From: Actinomadura chibensis NBRC 106107
GTDB taxonomy: Bacteria; Actinomycetota; Actinomycetes; Streptosporangiales; Streptosporangiaceae
Assembly (NCBI RefSeq): GCF_001552135.1
Contig: NZ_BCQP01000017.1
Span: forward strand, 62,001 to 126,000
Length of the DNA: 64,000 nucleotides
Reading direction: 5' to 3'
Part shown: positions 52,281-62,355 of the stretch, piece by piece
Layout: each line of letters opens with the position of its first letter
Position numbering within the stretch: position 1 is the stretch's first letter
Position numbers and translations under genes: made by a program
The notes under the pieces: model-generated
Seen by the model: only the letters and a program-made list of their open reading frames with translations
Told to the model about the DNA's origin: nothing
Databases searched by the model: none

Positions 52281-53846
52281 TCAGTGGTAGAAGTGCCGGA
52301 CGCCGGTGAAGTACAGCGTGATCCCGGCCTTCTCGGCGGCGGCGATCACCTTGTCGTCGTTCACCGACCCGCCCGGCTCGACGATCGCGCGGACGCCCGC
52401 CCTCGTCAGCACCTCAAGGCCGTCCGGGAACGGGAAGAACGCGTCGGACGCGCCCACGGCGGCCGCGGCCCGCTCCTCCCCCGCCCGCGCGACGGCGAGC
52501 TTGGCGGAGTCGACCCGGTTGACCTGGCCCATCCCGACGCCGACCGTGGCGCCGCCCGCGGCCAGCAGGATCGCGTTGGACTTCACCGAGCGGATCGCCC
52601 GCCACGCGAACGCCAGGTCGGCGAGCGTCGCCTCGTCGGCGGGCTCGCCGGTCTTCAGCTCCCACGCGGACGGGTCGTCGCCGGGGGCGTCCACCCGGTC
52701 GACGCCCTGGAGCAGGACGCCGCCGTCGATGCGCCGGTACTCGGTCGCCCCGGCGGGCGCGTCCGGGCAGACCAGCAGCCGGACGTTCTTGAACCGCCCC
52801 TTGAGGACGGTCACCGCCTCGTCCTCGAAGGACGGCGCGACGACGACCTCGGCGAAGCTCTCGGTGACCTGCCGCGCCATCGCCGCCGTGACCGGGCGGT
52901 TCGCCGCGATCACCCCGCCGTACGCCGACACCGGGTCGCACTCGTGCGCCTTGCGGTGGGCTTCGGCGATGTCGGCGCCGACCGCGATCCCGCACGGGTT
53001 GGCGTGCTTGATGATCGCGACGCACGGCTCGGCGAAGTCGTAGGCGGCGCGGCGCGCGGCGTCGGTGTCGACGTAGTTGTTGTACGACATCTCCTTGCCG
53101 TACAGCTGCTCCGCCCCGGCCAGCCCGGACTCGCCGGGCGTGCGGTACAGGGCGGCGCGCTGGTGCGGGTTCTCGCCGTACCGGAGGGTGTTCGAGCGCT
53201 CCCAGGTCGCGCCGAGGAAGTCGGGCCAGCCGGTGTCGGCGGCCGTCTCGTCCGGGGCGTGGGCACTGGCGAACCAGGACGCGACGGCCACGTCGTAGGA
53301 CGCGGTGTGCGCGAACGCGAGCGCGGCCAGGCGGCGGCGCTCGTCCAGGGTGAAGCCGCCCGCGCGGACGGCGTCCAGCACCGTCCCGTAGGCGGACGGG
53401 TCGACGACCACGGACACGCTCTCGTGGTTCTTCGCCGCCGCCCGCACCATCGTCGGGCCGCCGATGTCGATCTGCTCGACGCACTCGTCCGGCGTCGCGC
53501 CCGACCGCACCGTCTCGGCGAACGGGTACAGGTTCGCGACGACCAGGTCGAACGGCTCGACGGCCAGGTCGTCGAGCTGCTGGAGGTGGTCCTCCTTGCG
53601 CCGGTCGGCGAGCAGGCCCGCGTGCACCATCGGGTGCAGGGTCTTGACCCGGCCGTCCAGGCACTCGGGGAACCCGGTGAGCTTCTCCACCTTCATCACC
53701 GGGACGCCGGCGGCGGAGATCCGGCCCGCCGTCGACCCGGTCGAGACGATCTCCACGCCCGCCTCATGCAGGCCCCGGGCCAGCTCCTCCAGCCCGGACT
53801 TGTCGTACACGCTGATCAGCGCGCGCCTAATCGCCACCCGACTCAC
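52281..53846 (-). CDS. purH: Bifunctional AICAR formyltransferase/IMP cyclohydrolase
   Basis: A 521-residue enzyme for the last two steps of IMP synthesis. The N-terminal IMP cyclohydrolase (MGS fold) has [17 protein letters not shown] and [19 protein letters not shown]; the formyltransferase has [20 protein letters not shown] and the catalytic Lys-His pair [15 protein letters not shown] 53846 follows GGGAG and overlaps the purN 3' end by 20 bases. It uses 10-formyl-THF provided by FolD. A terminator follows. Confidence 0.96.
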   Translation of the reverse strand: MSRVAIRRALISVYDKSGLEELARGLHEAGVEIVSTGSTAGRISAAGVPVMKVEKLTGFPECLDGRVKTLHPMVHAGLLADRRKEDHLQQLDDLAVEPFDLVVANLYPFAETVRSGATPDECVEQIDIGGPTMVRAAAKNHESVSVVVDPSAYGTVLDAVRAGGFTLDERRRLAALAFAHTASYDVAVASWFASAHAPDETAADTGWPDFLGATWERSNTLRYGENPHQRAALYRTPGESGLAGAEQLYGKEMSYNNYVDTDAARRAAYDFAEPCVAIIKHANPCGIAVGADIAEAHRKAHECDPVSAYGGVIAANRPVTAAMARQVTESFAEVVVAPSFEDEAVTVLKGRFKNVRLLVCPDAPAGATEYRRIDGGVLLQGVDRVDAPGDDPSAWELKTGEPADEATLADLAFAWRAIRSVKSNAILLAAGGATVGVGMGQVNRVDSAKLAVARAGEERAAAAVGASDAFFPFPDGLEVLTRAGVRAIVEPGGSVNDDKVIAAAEKAGITLYFTGVRHFYH

Positions 53847-54522
53847 CGGCCGAGCTCCCCTCTTGATCGGATTCCGCGGACGAATCCCCGCCGCTCGCGT
53901 CGCCACAGGTCCCGCACTTCATCGAGACCCGCCTGCCGTGCGCGGTCCAGCCGTCGCGGGCGAGCCGCCCGACGACGTCCACGAGGAGCCGGCGCTCCAC
54001 CTGCTTGATCCGCTCGTGCAGGGAGTCCTCGTCGTCATGCCACCGCACCGGGACGGTCTCCTGGGCGATGACGGGACCGGTGTCCACTCCTTCGTCGACG
54101 AAGTGCACCGTACAGCCCGTCACCTTCACGCCGTACGCCAGGGCTTCCCGTACGGCGTGGGCGCCGGGGAAGGCGGGCAGCAGCGCGGGATGGGTGTTGA
54201 CCGTCCGGCCGCCGAACCTCGCAAGGAACAGCGGGCCGAGGATCTTCATGAACCCGGCGGACACGACGAGGTCGGGCTCGTACTTCGCGACCGTCTCGGC
54301 GAGCGCCGCGTCCCAGTCGGCGCGGGACGGGAAGTCGCGCACCCGGACCGTGAAGGTGGGCAGGCCGGCGCGCTCGGCGCGCTCGGTCCCCCCTATATCG
54401 GGGCGGTCCGCCCCCACGGCCACGACCGTCGCCCCGTAGGCTGGATCCGCGCACGCGTCGAGCAGCGCTTGTAGGTTGGTCCCCGCGCCGGAGACGAGGA
54501 CGACGAGCCGGGCGGACACCAT
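53827..54522 (-). CDS. purN: Phosphoribosylglycinamide formyltransferase
   Basis: A 231-residue GAR transformylase for the third step of purine synthesis. [19 protein letters not shown] binds the substrate; [27 protein letters not shown] and [16 protein letters not shown] carry the catalytic Asn-His-Asp. A 40-residue C-terminal extension with MKCGTCG and an acidic Ser-rich tail is unusual. ATG 54522 or GTG 54519 could be the start. It is coupled to purH by a 20-base overlap. Confidence 0.95.
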   Translation of the reverse strand: MVSARLVVLVSGAGTNLQALLDACADPAYGATVVAVGADRPDIGGTERAERAGLPTFTVRVRDFPSRADWDAALAETVAKYEPDLVVSAGFMKILGPLFLARFGGRTVNTHPALLPAFPGAHAVREALAYGVKVTGCTVHFVDEGVDTGPVIAQETVPVRWHDDEDSLHERIKQVERRLLVDVVGRLARDGWTAHGRRVSMKCGTCGDASGGDSSAESDQEGSSAGESGGD

Positions 54523-54661
54523 GACTCCCCAGTGGACGTAGCTTGGGACACCACGCAGCCTATCGGGCGGGCCCGACGGCGCCCGAACCCACGTCGGCCG
54601 CATACGGCGTCCGGGCACGAAGGCCGCGCCAACGGATGAAAGCGCCAGGAGGAGACGAGAC

Positions 54662-55147
54662 GTGAGCGAGCACCAGGGCCGTCCGGCCCCGCCCGAAGAC
54701 CGCCCCGGTGGGCGGCCGGTGGGAGAGCCGCCCGCGGGCCCGGACCTCGTCCCGCCGCAGCCGCGGCACCGCACCGGGTGGCGGGCGCTGTGGCTCGGCG
54801 GCATCGCGCTGGTCACCGCGTTCTTCTTCTACCCGCTCGGCCTGGTGCTCGGGATCGCCGCGCTCGTCGTCGGCATCCGCGCCCGGCGGGCGGCGCGGCG
54901 CACCCGGGGGGCCGCGCCCGGGGCCGTCCCGGGGATCGTGCTCGGGTCGATCGGGCTCGTGTTCTCGATCCTGTCGGTGTCGCTGACCGCGTACCTGTGG
55001 TCGGAGCTGAGCGGCTACCAGAGCTGCGTCAGCGGGTCCAACACGACCGCCGACAAGCAGGCGTGCCAGGACGAGTACTACCCGCGGATCGAGAAGAAGC
55101 TCGACCTGCCCGCCGGCAGCATGGACAAGTACGGCGACCTGCTCTAA
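54662..55147 (+). CDS. DUF4190 domain membrane protein
   Basis: A 161-residue protein with a Pro-rich N terminus, two hydrophobic segments (GGIALVTAFFFYPLGLVLGI and IVLGSIGLVFSILSVSL) typical of DUF4190, and a 50-residue extracellular C-terminal part with two Cys residues (YQSCVSG and KQACQDE). GTG 54662 has AGGAGACG upstream. Function is unknown. Confidence 0.85.
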   Translation: MSEHQGRPAPPEDRPGGRPVGEPPAGPDLVPPQPRHRTGWRALWLGGIALVTAFFFYPLGLVLGIAALVVGIRARRAARRTRGAAPGAVPGIVLGSIGLVFSILSVSLTAYLWSELSGYQSCVSGSNTTADKQACQDEYYPRIEKKLDLPAGSMDKYGDLL

Positions 55148-55169
55148 CCCGGTGCTCTGGCCCGCCGCT

Positions 55170-57035
55170 CTAGTCGTCCGGGCGCTCGGCGGGCTCCTCG
55201 CGCAGGACGTAGATCGCGCCGCCCCGGTTCTCGGTGCGGCTCGGGTCCTCGCGCGGCGGCGGGACGCGGTCGGACGGCGCCTCCGGTACCTGCTCGTCCG
55301 GCTCGTCCGGCTCGTCCATGAGGTGGCCCTCCAGGACGACCGTGCCGTCCCTGGGCGGCGCGGCGGGCGCGGGCCGCTCCTCCTCGGCGAGGTCGGGCAG
55401 CGGGTCGGGCGCGTCCCGCGGGCGGCGCGGCCGCCGCCGCGGCGCGAGCACGGGCTCCGCCTCCTCGAACTCCAGCGGATCATGCCCGAACGGCGCCTTC
55501 GGCGCGGGCTTCGGCGGCTCCGGGTAGTCGCCGGGGACCGGCGCGGACAGCGGCATAGGCATCGGCATCGGCGCCGGAAGCTCCCGCACCCCCGTCCGCT
55601 CCGCCGACTCCTTCGCGCGCCGCCTCTCCGCCTTCTTCCCGGCCCGCTTCTCGGCCTTCTTGCGCTTCCGCCTGGCGGGCGGCGCGTCGGCCGGGCGGCG
55701 CAGCACCATCCAGTTCGCCACCCACGCCGCGATCGCCGCGGAGATCCCGACCTCCAGCGCCGCGAGCAGCCCGACCTGCCAGGCGGACGGCCCGACCGTC
55801 TCCATCCGCCCGTTCCCGAGCGGGCCGCCGGACAGCGCGCTGAGCAGCGCCGCCACCGCGCCGGTCAGCGCCCCGGACACAAAGCCCCACAGCGGCGCGC
55901 CCTCCGACACCGGCGTGGGCATGGACCTGATCGTGAGGACGCCGCCGACCGCGCCCGCCGCGAACGGCGCGGCCAGCGCGAGCAGCGACACGGCGGGGGC
56001 CGGGCCCGGCTCCGGCAGCGCGGCGAGCGGCGGGAAGGCGGGCACGGCGTTCAGGAACACCCCGGTCGGGGAGACGCTCGTCCCGGCGCCGACCGAGAAC
56101 CCGGGGCCGACCGCGTACGCCATCCCCCAGATCACCGCGTTCGGCAGGAAGGCCAGCTCGACCAGCACCAGCAGGACGCCGCCGACCACGCCGGGGGCGA
56201 GCATGTCGTAGAGGTGATCGGCCTCGGAGGTGTGCGCGGCGAGCGACGCCCCGACGAGCACCGCGCCCGACGCGAGCAGGACGCCGAGCGACCCGGCGAC
56301 GCCGATGACGAGCGAGCGCGGCCGGTCCGGCAGCAGCCGCAGCAGCGCGCCGAGCCCGGACCTGACCCGCTGCCCGCGCGCCTCCGCCGCGACCTGCGCC
56401 GCGACGACCGCGCGGGCCGCGCCGAGCCCGCCCGCGATCACCGCGACCAGGAAGCACGCGACGAGCGCCTGCCACGCCGAGGGACGCACCTCCGGGGACG
56501 CCGCCGCCAGCGCGAGCAGCCCCGCGAGCGCCGCGTACGGGACGGCCAGCGCCACCGCGACGCGCACGACCTCGGTCCGCGGCCGGTGCGGCAGCCCGGC
56601 GGCCCTGATCATCCACCCGCCGCCCCGGTAGAGGAGCGCCCCGGGCAGGACGAGGACGCCGAGCGGCAGCAGCCCGACGCGGCCGTGCCCGTAGGAGAAG
56701 CCCGCGTGGTGGGAGACGAGCCAGAAGTTGACGGCCGTCCGGAACACGCCGGGCATGCCGTGGCCGAGCGCGGTCTTCGGCGCGGCGATCCAGCCGATCA
56801 GCGTGACCGTGGTGAGGACGGCGAGCCCGATCCCGATGCACCACAGCGCGGCGACGAGCCCCGTCACATACAGCGGCCGGGCCGCGCCGGGCGCCTGTCC
56901 GCGCGGCCCCTCGCGGCCCCCGGTCTCCGCGCGCCGGGCGGACCGTCCGGCCGCCTCCGCTCCGCCGGTGCTCCGGTCCGGGATCCGGGCGGGCGGCTCC
57001 CGCTTCGGGCGCTGCCCGGGGGTCGTGTCGGTCAC
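55170..57035 (-). CDS. DUF6350 multi-span membrane protein (PerM-like)
   Basis: A 621-residue protein with about ten hydrophobic segments, including LYVTGLVAALWCIGIGLAVL and a conserved VNFWLVSHHAGFSYGHGRVG. The C-terminal 170 residues are charged (KRKKAEKRAGKKAERRRAKE) and then acidic Pro-rich, hence cytoplasmic. It is the DUF6350 family, sometimes named cell division protein PerM in actinobacteria. The gene always lies next to purN and sucCD in Streptomyces-type chromosomes. GTG 57035 is the chosen start; no good ribosome-binding site is seen. Confidence 0.87.
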   Translation of the reverse strand: MTDTTPGQRPKREPPARIPDRSTGGAEAAGRSARRAETGGREGPRGQAPGAARPLYVTGLVAALWCIGIGLAVLTTVTLIGWIAAPKTALGHGMPGVFRTAVNFWLVSHHAGFSYGHGRVGLLPLGVLVLPGALLYRGGGWMIRAAGLPHRPRTEVVRVAVALAVPYAALAGLLALAAASPEVRPSAWQALVACFLVAVIAGGLGAARAVVAAQVAAEARGQRVRSGLGALLRLLPDRPRSLVIGVAGSLGVLLASGAVLVGASLAAHTSEADHLYDMLAPGVVGGVLLVLVELAFLPNAVIWGMAYAVGPGFSVGAGTSVSPTGVFLNAVPAFPPLAALPEPGPAPAVSLLALAAPFAAGAVGGVLTIRSMPTPVSEGAPLWGFVSGALTGAVAALLSALSGGPLGNGRMETVGPSAWQVGLLAALEVGISAAIAAWVANWMVLRRPADAPPARRKRKKAEKRAGKKAERRRAKESAERTGVRELPAPMPMPMPLSAPVPGDYPEPPKPAPKAPFGHDPLEFEEAEPVLAPRRRPRRPRDAPDPLPDLAEEERPAPAAPPRDGTVVLEGHLMDEPDEPDEQVPEAPSDRVPPPREDPSRTENRGGAIYVLREEPAERPDD

Positions 57036-57141
57036 CGGTCCATGCTGGCACCACGGCCGGTTCCCGGCGGGCCGCCCGCCCGGCGTGTCGCCTTTGTCAT
57101 TTCGTGCGCCGCCCCCGGCCCCGGACGGGGCCGCCGAAACG

Positions 57142-57184
57142 CGAAAGACGCCCGGCCGGACCATCCCGGCTCGGGCGTCTTTCG
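57142..57184 (-). terminator. Terminator after sucCD
   Basis: CGAAAGACGCCCG (57142-57154) and CGGGCGTCTTTCG (57172-57184) form a perfect 13-base stem, extended by an inner GCCGG/CCGGC stem with one bulge. It lies 14 bases past the sucD stop and can end the sucCD transcript. Confidence 0.87.
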
Positions 57185-57198
57185 ACGCGTTCCGACGC

Positions 57199-58086
57199 TC
57201 AGCGGTTCTTCATGATCTCCCGCATCAGGACGGCGGTCTCGCTCGGGGTCTTGCCGACGCGGACGCCGACCTTCTCCAGGGCCTCCTTCTTCGCCTGCGC
57301 GGTCCCGGCGGAGCCGGACACGATCGCGCCCGCGTGGCCCATCGTCTTGCCCTCGGGCGCGGTGAACCCGGCGACGTAGCCGACGACCGGCTTCGTCACG
57401 TGCTGCTCGATGTAGGCGGCGGCGCGCTCCTCGGCGTCCCCGCCGATCTCGCCGATCATGACGATGCCGTCGGTCTCGGGGTCGTCCTGGAACGCCTGGA
57501 GGGCGTCGATGTGGGTCGTCCCGATGACAGGGTCGCCGCCGATGCCGACGCAGGTGGAGAAGCCGATGTCGCGCAGCTCGTACATCATCTGGTAGGTCAG
57601 CGTGCCCGACTTGGACACGAGCCCGATGCGGCCGGGCGTGGTGATGTCGGCCGGGATGATGCCCGCGTTCGACTTGCCGGGGGACGCGATGCCGGGGCAG
57701 TTCGGCCCGATGATCCGCGTCTTGTTGCCGTTCTTCTCCGCGTACGCCCAGAAGTAGGCGGTGTCGTGCACCGGGATGCCCTCGGTGATGACGACGCACA
57801 GCGGGATCTCGGCGTCGACGGCCTCGACGACGGCGTCCTTGGTGAACTTCGGCGGGACGAACACGACGGACACGTCCGCGCCCGTCTCGGCCATGGCCTC
57901 CTTCACGGTGCCGAACACCGGGAGGGTCGTGCCGTCGAACTCGACGGTCTGCCCGGCCTTGCGGGCGTTCACGCCGCCGACGACCTGCGCGCCGGACGCG
58001 AGCATCCGGCGCCCGTGCTTGGTGCCCTCGGAGCCCGTGATGCCCTGCACGATGATCTTGCTGTTCTCGGTGAGCCAGATGGCCAT
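57199..58086 (-). CDS. sucD: Succinyl-CoA synthetase, alpha subunit
   Basis: A 295-residue subunit that carries the phosphohistidine. [20 protein letters not shown] binds Co[18 protein letters not shown] and [17 protein letters not shown] are conserved, and [15 protein letters not shown] holds the active-site His. It makes succinate and ATP or GTP from succinyl-CoA in the TCA cycle. It starts at ATG 58086, three bases after the sucC stop, so both subunits are made in one operon. Confidence 0.97.
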   Translation of the reverse strand: MAIWLTENSKIIVQGITGSEGTKHGRRMLASGAQVVGGVNARKAGQTVEFDGTTLPVFGTVKEAMAETGADVSVVFVPPKFTKDAVVEAVDAEIPLCVVITEGIPVHDTAYFWAYAEKNGNKTRIIGPNCPGIASPGKSNAGIIPADITTPGRIGLVSKSGTLTYQMMYELRDIGFSTCVGIGGDPVIGTTHIDALQAFQDDPETDGIVMIGEIGGDAEERAAAYIEQHVTKPVVGYVAGFTAPEGKTMGHAGAIVSGSAGTAQAKKEALEKVGVRVGKTPSETAVLMREIMKNR

Positions 58087-58089
58087 TGC

Positions 58090-59265
58090 TCATGCACCTG
58101 CCGCGAGTTCGGCGGCGCGCGAGGCCGCGTCGTCCATGGTGTCGACCTGCTGGACGCCGGGCAGCGCCGCGTCGTTGAGGATCTTGCGTCCGAGCTCGGC
58201 GTTGTTGCCGTCCAGCCGGACGACCAGCGGGCGGTTGACGGTCTCGCCCCGGTCGGCCAGCAGCTTGTACGCCGACACGATGCCGTTGGCGACCGCGTCG
58301 CAGGCCGTGATCCCGCCGAAGACGTTCACGAACACCGACTTGACGTCCGCGTCCGACAGGACGATCTCCAGCCCGTTCGCCATGACCTCGGCGGACGCGC
58401 CGCCGCCGATGTCGAGGAAGTTCGCGGGCTTCTGCCCCCCGAACTTCTCGCCCGCGTAGGCGACGACGTCCAGCGTGGACATGACGAGGCCCGCGCCGTT
58501 GCCGATGATGCCGACGCTGCCGTCGAGCTTGACGTAGTTGAGGTCCTTCTCCTTCGCCGCGGCCTCCAGCGGGTCGGCGGCGGCCTTGTCCTCGAACTTC
58601 TCGTGGTCCTGGCGGAACGCGGCGTTGTCGTCCAGGGAGACCTTGCCGTCGAGGGCCTTCACCTGGCCGTCGGCGGTGAGGATCATCGGGTTCACCTCGA
58701 CGAGGGAGGCGTCCTCGTCGACGAAAACGGCCCACAGCCGCTCGATCAGCTCGGCGGCGCCGTCCAGGGCCTCCCGCGGGAGCCGCCCCTTCTCGGCGAT
58801 CTCGCGGGCCTTGGCGCGGTCGACGCCGTCCAGCGGGGAGACCGGCACCATCGCGAGCCGGTCGTGCGGCACCTCCTCGATCTCCACGCCGCCCTCGACG
58901 GAGCAGATGGAGAGGAAGGTGCGGTTGGCGCGGTCGAGCAGGAAGGAGAAGTAGTACTCCTGCGCGATCGCGCTGCCCTCCTCGACGAGGACCTTGTGGA
59001 CCGTGTGGCCCTTGATGTCCATGCCGAGGATCTGGTCGGCGAGTGCTTGCGCCTCGTCCGCCGAGTCGGCCAGCTTCACGCCGCCAGCCTTGCCGCGGCC
59101 ACCGGTCTTCACCTGGGCCTTGACCACGACCTTCGAGCTCCCCGCGGCGAACAGCTCCGCCGCGATGGCCCGGGCTTCCTGGGGAGTATGGGCGACCTTG
59201 CCGGTGGGCACCGGTACCCCGTACTCGGCGAAGAGTTCCTTCGCCTGATGTTCGAACAGGTCCAC
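58090..59265 (-). CDS. sucC: Succinyl-CoA synthetase, beta subunit
   Basis: A 391-residue subunit with an ATP-grasp domain: [40 protein letters not shown] and [20 protein letters not shown] are the nucleotide and metal-binding segments; [19 protein letters not shown] faces the alpha subunit. GTG 59265 follows AAAGGACG. The 300 bases upstream contain the promoter. It is the first gene of sucCD. Confidence 0.97.
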   Translation of the reverse strand: MDLFEHQAKELFAEYGVPVPTGKVAHTPQEARAIAAELFAAGSSKVVVKAQVKTGGRGKAGGVKLADSADEAQALADQILGMDIKGHTVHKVLVEEGSAIAQEYYFSFLLDRANRTFLSICSVEGGVEIEEVPHDRLAMVPVSPLDGVDRAKAREIAEKGRLPREALDGAAELIERLWAVFVDEDASLVEVNPMILTADGQVKALDGKVSLDDNAAFRQDHEKFEDKAAADPLEAAAKEKDLNYVKLDGSVGIIGNGAGLVMSTLDVVAYAGEKFGGQKPANFLDIGGGASAEVMANGLEIVLSDADVKSVFVNVFGGITACDAVANGIVSAYKLLADRGETVNRPLVVRLDGNNAELGRKILNDAALPGVQQVDTMDDAASRAAELAAGA

Positions 59266-59564
59266 GAGGCGTCCTTTAACGGATCGACAGCCGAATGACC
59301 ACGCGAGTGGGGGTTGCACACGGGTGTCCGTGCGGCCGGCACTCTGCGGTCCGCTCCGTCGATGCAGCCTAGTCAACCCTCTTCCGTGGTGAGGCCGCCG
59401 GGTCCCGTTGTCAGGGAGTGTTACCAAACCGCGGGTGTGTCCCTCCTAGGGGGAGGGCACGAGTGGCACGTGAGGAGGATGAACCGAATGACGTAGTTTG
59501 ATGTACTTATTCTCGCTGCGACGATGAAGTGCGGGCGGCGAACGCGGTAAAGGGGGGCGAACAC
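59266..59564. promoter_or_regulatory. Divergent promoter region between sucCD and the GH15-like gene
   Basis: A 299-base gap. The right half (59480-59530) is AT-rich and should hold the promoter of the GH15-like gene; the left half should hold that of sucCD. No operator was seen. Confidence 0.45.
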
Positions 59565-61160
59565 ATGGCGATGGCGGAGGAACGCGACGCGCCCGTCGGC
59601 GCGCCCGTCCCCGCCGACGCGCCCGTCCCCGCCAAGGCCGCCTCCGCGGAGGCGGCCGTTTTCGTTCCGCCGCCGACGCCTCCCGAGCCGCGCGCGGGGC
59701 GGCGCCCCCCGGCGGACGGACGGCCCCGGCGGCGCGGCGGCGCGCGGACGGTCCGCCGCGTCACCGCCCTCCTCATCGCCGCCGCGATGATCGCGACGGC
59801 GGGCGCCAACGTGCCGGACGGCGGCGGCTCCGGCTGGGCGAGCCCGGGGCTCGTCGGCGGGGGCGGCTGGCCGTTCGCGGGCGTCCCGCTGCCGCCCGAC
59901 CAGGGCGAGGGCGCCTCCTACCTGCCGGACAGCTCGGTCGTCCGGCTCGCCGACGGGCGGATCCGGCTCATCCCGACCGGCGGGGAGACGCCGATCACCG
60001 TGGACCCGTCCGACCCGAGGGTCGAGCGGGCGGTGCGGTCCGACAGCGCGTGGCTGGCGCGGGGCGGCATCCCGACCGGCGGGCCCGACCCGGCCACCGG
60101 GTCCGACCGGGGCTACCGCGACATGGCCGCGCGGGCGCTGCTCGACCTGCGGCTGCTGACCCGTCCGAACGGGGCGTCGCTCGCCTCCTGGTACGCCAAG
60201 TGGCGGTACTGCTGGCCGCGCGACTCGGCGTTCGCCGTCGCCGCGTTCACCGTCACCGGGCATCCGGCGGAGGCGCGGCGGGTGCTGCGGTTCCTGTCCC
60301 GCGCGCAGAACGAGAGCGGCATGTGGGCCGCCCGCTACAACCCGGACGGGACGGCCGTCGCCGACGGCCGCGCCCCGCAGCTCGACTCGCTCGGCTGGGT
60401 GCTGTGGGCGACGTGGTTCTTCAGCGTCCAGGCCCGGTCGTCCGACGCGCGCTGGACCATGCCGGACGACCTGTGGCCGATGGTGCGCCGCGCCGCCGAC
60501 CACCTGTCCAGGACGCTGGACGCCGAGGGGCTGCCGCCCGCCTCGTCCGACTACTGGGAGCGCGACCACCGGCGCGAGCGCGACCCGCGCCGCCCGACCC
60601 TCGGCGTCGTCGGCCCGGTGCTCGCGGGGCTGCGCTCGGCGGCCGACCTCGCGCGGACGCGCAGCGAGCCCGCCAGCGCCGCCGAGTGGCGGCGCGCGGC
60701 GCAGCGCGTGTCGGACGCCGTGGCCAGGCAGTTCGCGCCCTACGGGTATCCGCGCTCGCCCGTCCCGCGCAGCCCGATGGACACCTCCGTCACCTTCATC
60801 GCGCCGCCGTTCGCGCCCGCCGACGCGACCGTGACCGCCGCGATCGCGAAGGCGCAGGCCAAGCAGATGCTGCCGAACGGGGGCGTGCTGCCGGGCGAGG
60901 GCTGGTCCGGCAGCCCGGACGTCGCCTGGACGCCCGAGACCGCCCTGTTCGGCCTGAACGCCGCCGCCTCCGGCCGGACGGACGAGGCCGTCACCTGGCT
61001 GAGCTGGCTCTCCGCGCACCGCACCTCGCTCGGCGTCCTGCCGGAGAAGGTCGGCGCGACCGGCAAGCCCGCGGGCCCGGCGCCGCTCGGCTGGACGGCG
61101 TCGATCGTCCTGCTCGGCCTGACCGCGATGGAGCGGCCGCTGCCCGTCCCCCCGCCGTAG
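59565..61160 (+). CDS. GH15-like glycosidase, exported or membrane-anchored
   Basis: A 531-residue protein. A long Pro/Ala-rich N terminus is followed by basic residues and one hydrophobic segment (VTALLIAAAMIATAGANVP), so the rest should lie outside the membrane. The body is an alpha/alpha barrel like glycoside hydrolase family 15: YAKWRYCWPRDSAFAVAAFT matches the WxRD region, and SSDYWERDHRRERD carries a Glu at the place of the general acid. EGWSGSPDVAWTPETALFGL is near the second catalytic region. Substrate cannot be given; alpha-glucan or trehalose are typical of the family. Confidence 0.78.
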   Translation: MAMAEERDAPVGAPVPADAPVPAKAASAEAAVFVPPPTPPEPRAGRRPPADGRPRRRGGARTVRRVTALLIAAAMIATAGANVPDGGGSGWASPGLVGGGGWPFAGVPLPPDQGEGASYLPDSSVVRLADGRIRLIPTGGETPITVDPSDPRVERAVRSDSAWLARGGIPTGGPDPATGSDRGYRDMAARALLDLRLLTRPNGASLASWYAKWRYCWPRDSAFAVAAFTVTGHPAEARRVLRFLSRAQNESGMWAARYNPDGTAVADGRAPQLDSLGWVLWATWFFSVQARSSDARWTMPDDLWPMVRRAADHLSRTLDAEGLPPASSDYWERDHRRERDPRRPTLGVVGPVLAGLRSAADLARTRSEPASAAEWRRAAQRVSDAVARQFAPYGYPRSPVPRSPMDTSVTFIAPPFAPADATVTAAIAKAQAKQMLPNGGVLPGEGWSGSPDVAWTPETALFGLNAAASGRTDEAVTWLSWLSAHRTSLGVLPEKVGATGKPAGPAPLGWTASIVLLGLTAMERPLPVPPP

Positions 61161-61162
61161 CG

Positions 61163-61668
61163 TCAGCCGAGGCGCTGGAAGCCGAGCTTGACGACCATGG
61201 CGCACACCACGCACAGCAGCACGGCGCGCACGAACCCGGCGCCCCGGTTGATCGCCATGCGGGCGCCGAGCTGGGCCCCGGCGATGTTGCAGGCGCCCAT
61301 GGCGAGGCCGAGCGCCCACAGCACGTGTCCCTGGACGGCGAAGACGGCGAGCGCGCCCAGGTTCGTCCCGGCGTTGATGATCTTCGCGGTGGCGGCGGCG
61401 TCCACGAAGTCCATGCCCGCGTCCGCAGCACGAGCCGCGGGGCCCGGCCGAGATCGGGCTTCAGCACGACGAGCGCGGCGGTCGCCAGCAGCACCACCAT
61501 GATCACCGGGGTGAGCGCGGCGGACGAGATCACGGCCGCGCACAGCGCCCCGCCCGCCGCGCAGCACACCGCGATCCCGCCCGCGACAAGCGCGACCGGC
61601 AGGTCCGGCTTGGCCTTGCGCGCGTAGACGACGGCGGCCAGCAGCACGAGCACCTGCTCGACGTGCAC
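61163..61668 (-). pseudogene. Decayed TSUP (sulfite/sulfonate exporter-like) transporter
   Basis: Two frames together resemble a TSUP/YfcA permease. The first (from 61668) has VVYARKAKPDLPVALVAGG to APRLVLR; the second ends with MDFVDAAATAKIINAGTNLG and MAINRGAGFVRAVLL. The junction near 61420 needs a frameshift, and the conserved middle segment with the GFFGPGTG-type motif is missing, as are about 65 N-terminal residues with the DAVVGGGG-type motif. The gene is therefore broken in at least two ways, unless the assembly has errors here. Confidence 0.7.
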
Positions 61669-61702
61669 GGCGGGGCTTCCCCTCTTCCCTCCCCGGAGGC
61701 GG

Positions 61703-62248
61703 TCAGGCGGACTGCCACTCCTTGGCGAGGACGGCCCAGATCTCCACGTCGCGCCGGGTGCCGCCCAGCAGGAACGACTCCCGGAGCAGGCCCTCGCGCG
61801 TCATCCCGAGCCGCCGCGCCACCGCCGCGCTGGCGGTGTTGCGCCGGTCGCAGTGCCACTCGACCCGGTGCATCCCGCGCGCCTCGAACGCCCAGTCGAT
61901 CATGTGCCGGGCGGCCGTCGTGATCAGCCCGCGGCCGCGCGCCCCGGACGACAGCCACACGCCCAGCTCGCACACCCCCATCGCGGCGTCGAACGTGCGG
62001 AACAGCGTGCCGCCCTGGAGGACGCCGTCCACCCAGATGCCGAAGATGCGGCCCGCGTCCCTCGCCTGCTTCTCGGCGTAGGAGTCGAGGTAGGCGCGGG
62101 CGGTGTCCTCGTCCACGATCGCGTGTCCCCACGGGATGTACTCGATGATGTCGTCGCGGACCCGTCCGACGTGCTCGGCGAACTCGGCGGCCTGCCACGG
62201 CTCCAGCGGGCGCAGCTCGGCGTCGTCGGCGAGCCGGTGAGCGAACAT
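61703..62248 (-). CDS. GNAT family N-acetyltransferase (RimJ/RimL-like)
   Basis: A 181-residue acetyltransferase. The N terminus ADDAELRPLEPWQAAEFAEH, the acetyl-CoA loop SSGARGRGLITTAARHMIDW and the RNTASAAVARRLGMTREGLL segment match the RimJ/RimL group that acetylates N-terminal residues of ribosomal proteins or small amines. ATG 62248 follows GGGGAGG. It stands alone, divergent from the MaoC gene, with an AT-rich gap between them. Confidence 0.92.
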   Translation of the reverse strand: MFAHRLADDAELRPLEPWQAAEFAEHVGRVRDDIIEYIPWGHAIVDEDTARAYLDSYAEKQARDAGRIFGIWVDGVLQGGTLFRTFDAAMGVCELGVWLSSGARGRGLITTAARHMIDWAFEARGMHRVEWHCDRRNTASAAVARRLGMTREGLLRESFLLGGTRRDVEIWAVLAKEWQSA

Positions 62249-62355
62249 GGAGGGCCTCCCCAGGGGTTATGGACTGATCGTCTGCCGTATACCGTATGGC
62301 CGTTTCGTCGGCTCCCGGTCACCCCGCGCGCGGGCGGACCCGGCATCCTGGACGC

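Noticed and set aside
62262-62305. CCGTATA/CCGTATG direct repeat as an operator upstream of the GNAT gene
   Set aside because: The repeat is short, imperfect and lies in an AT-rich promoter gap where such matches are expected by chance.
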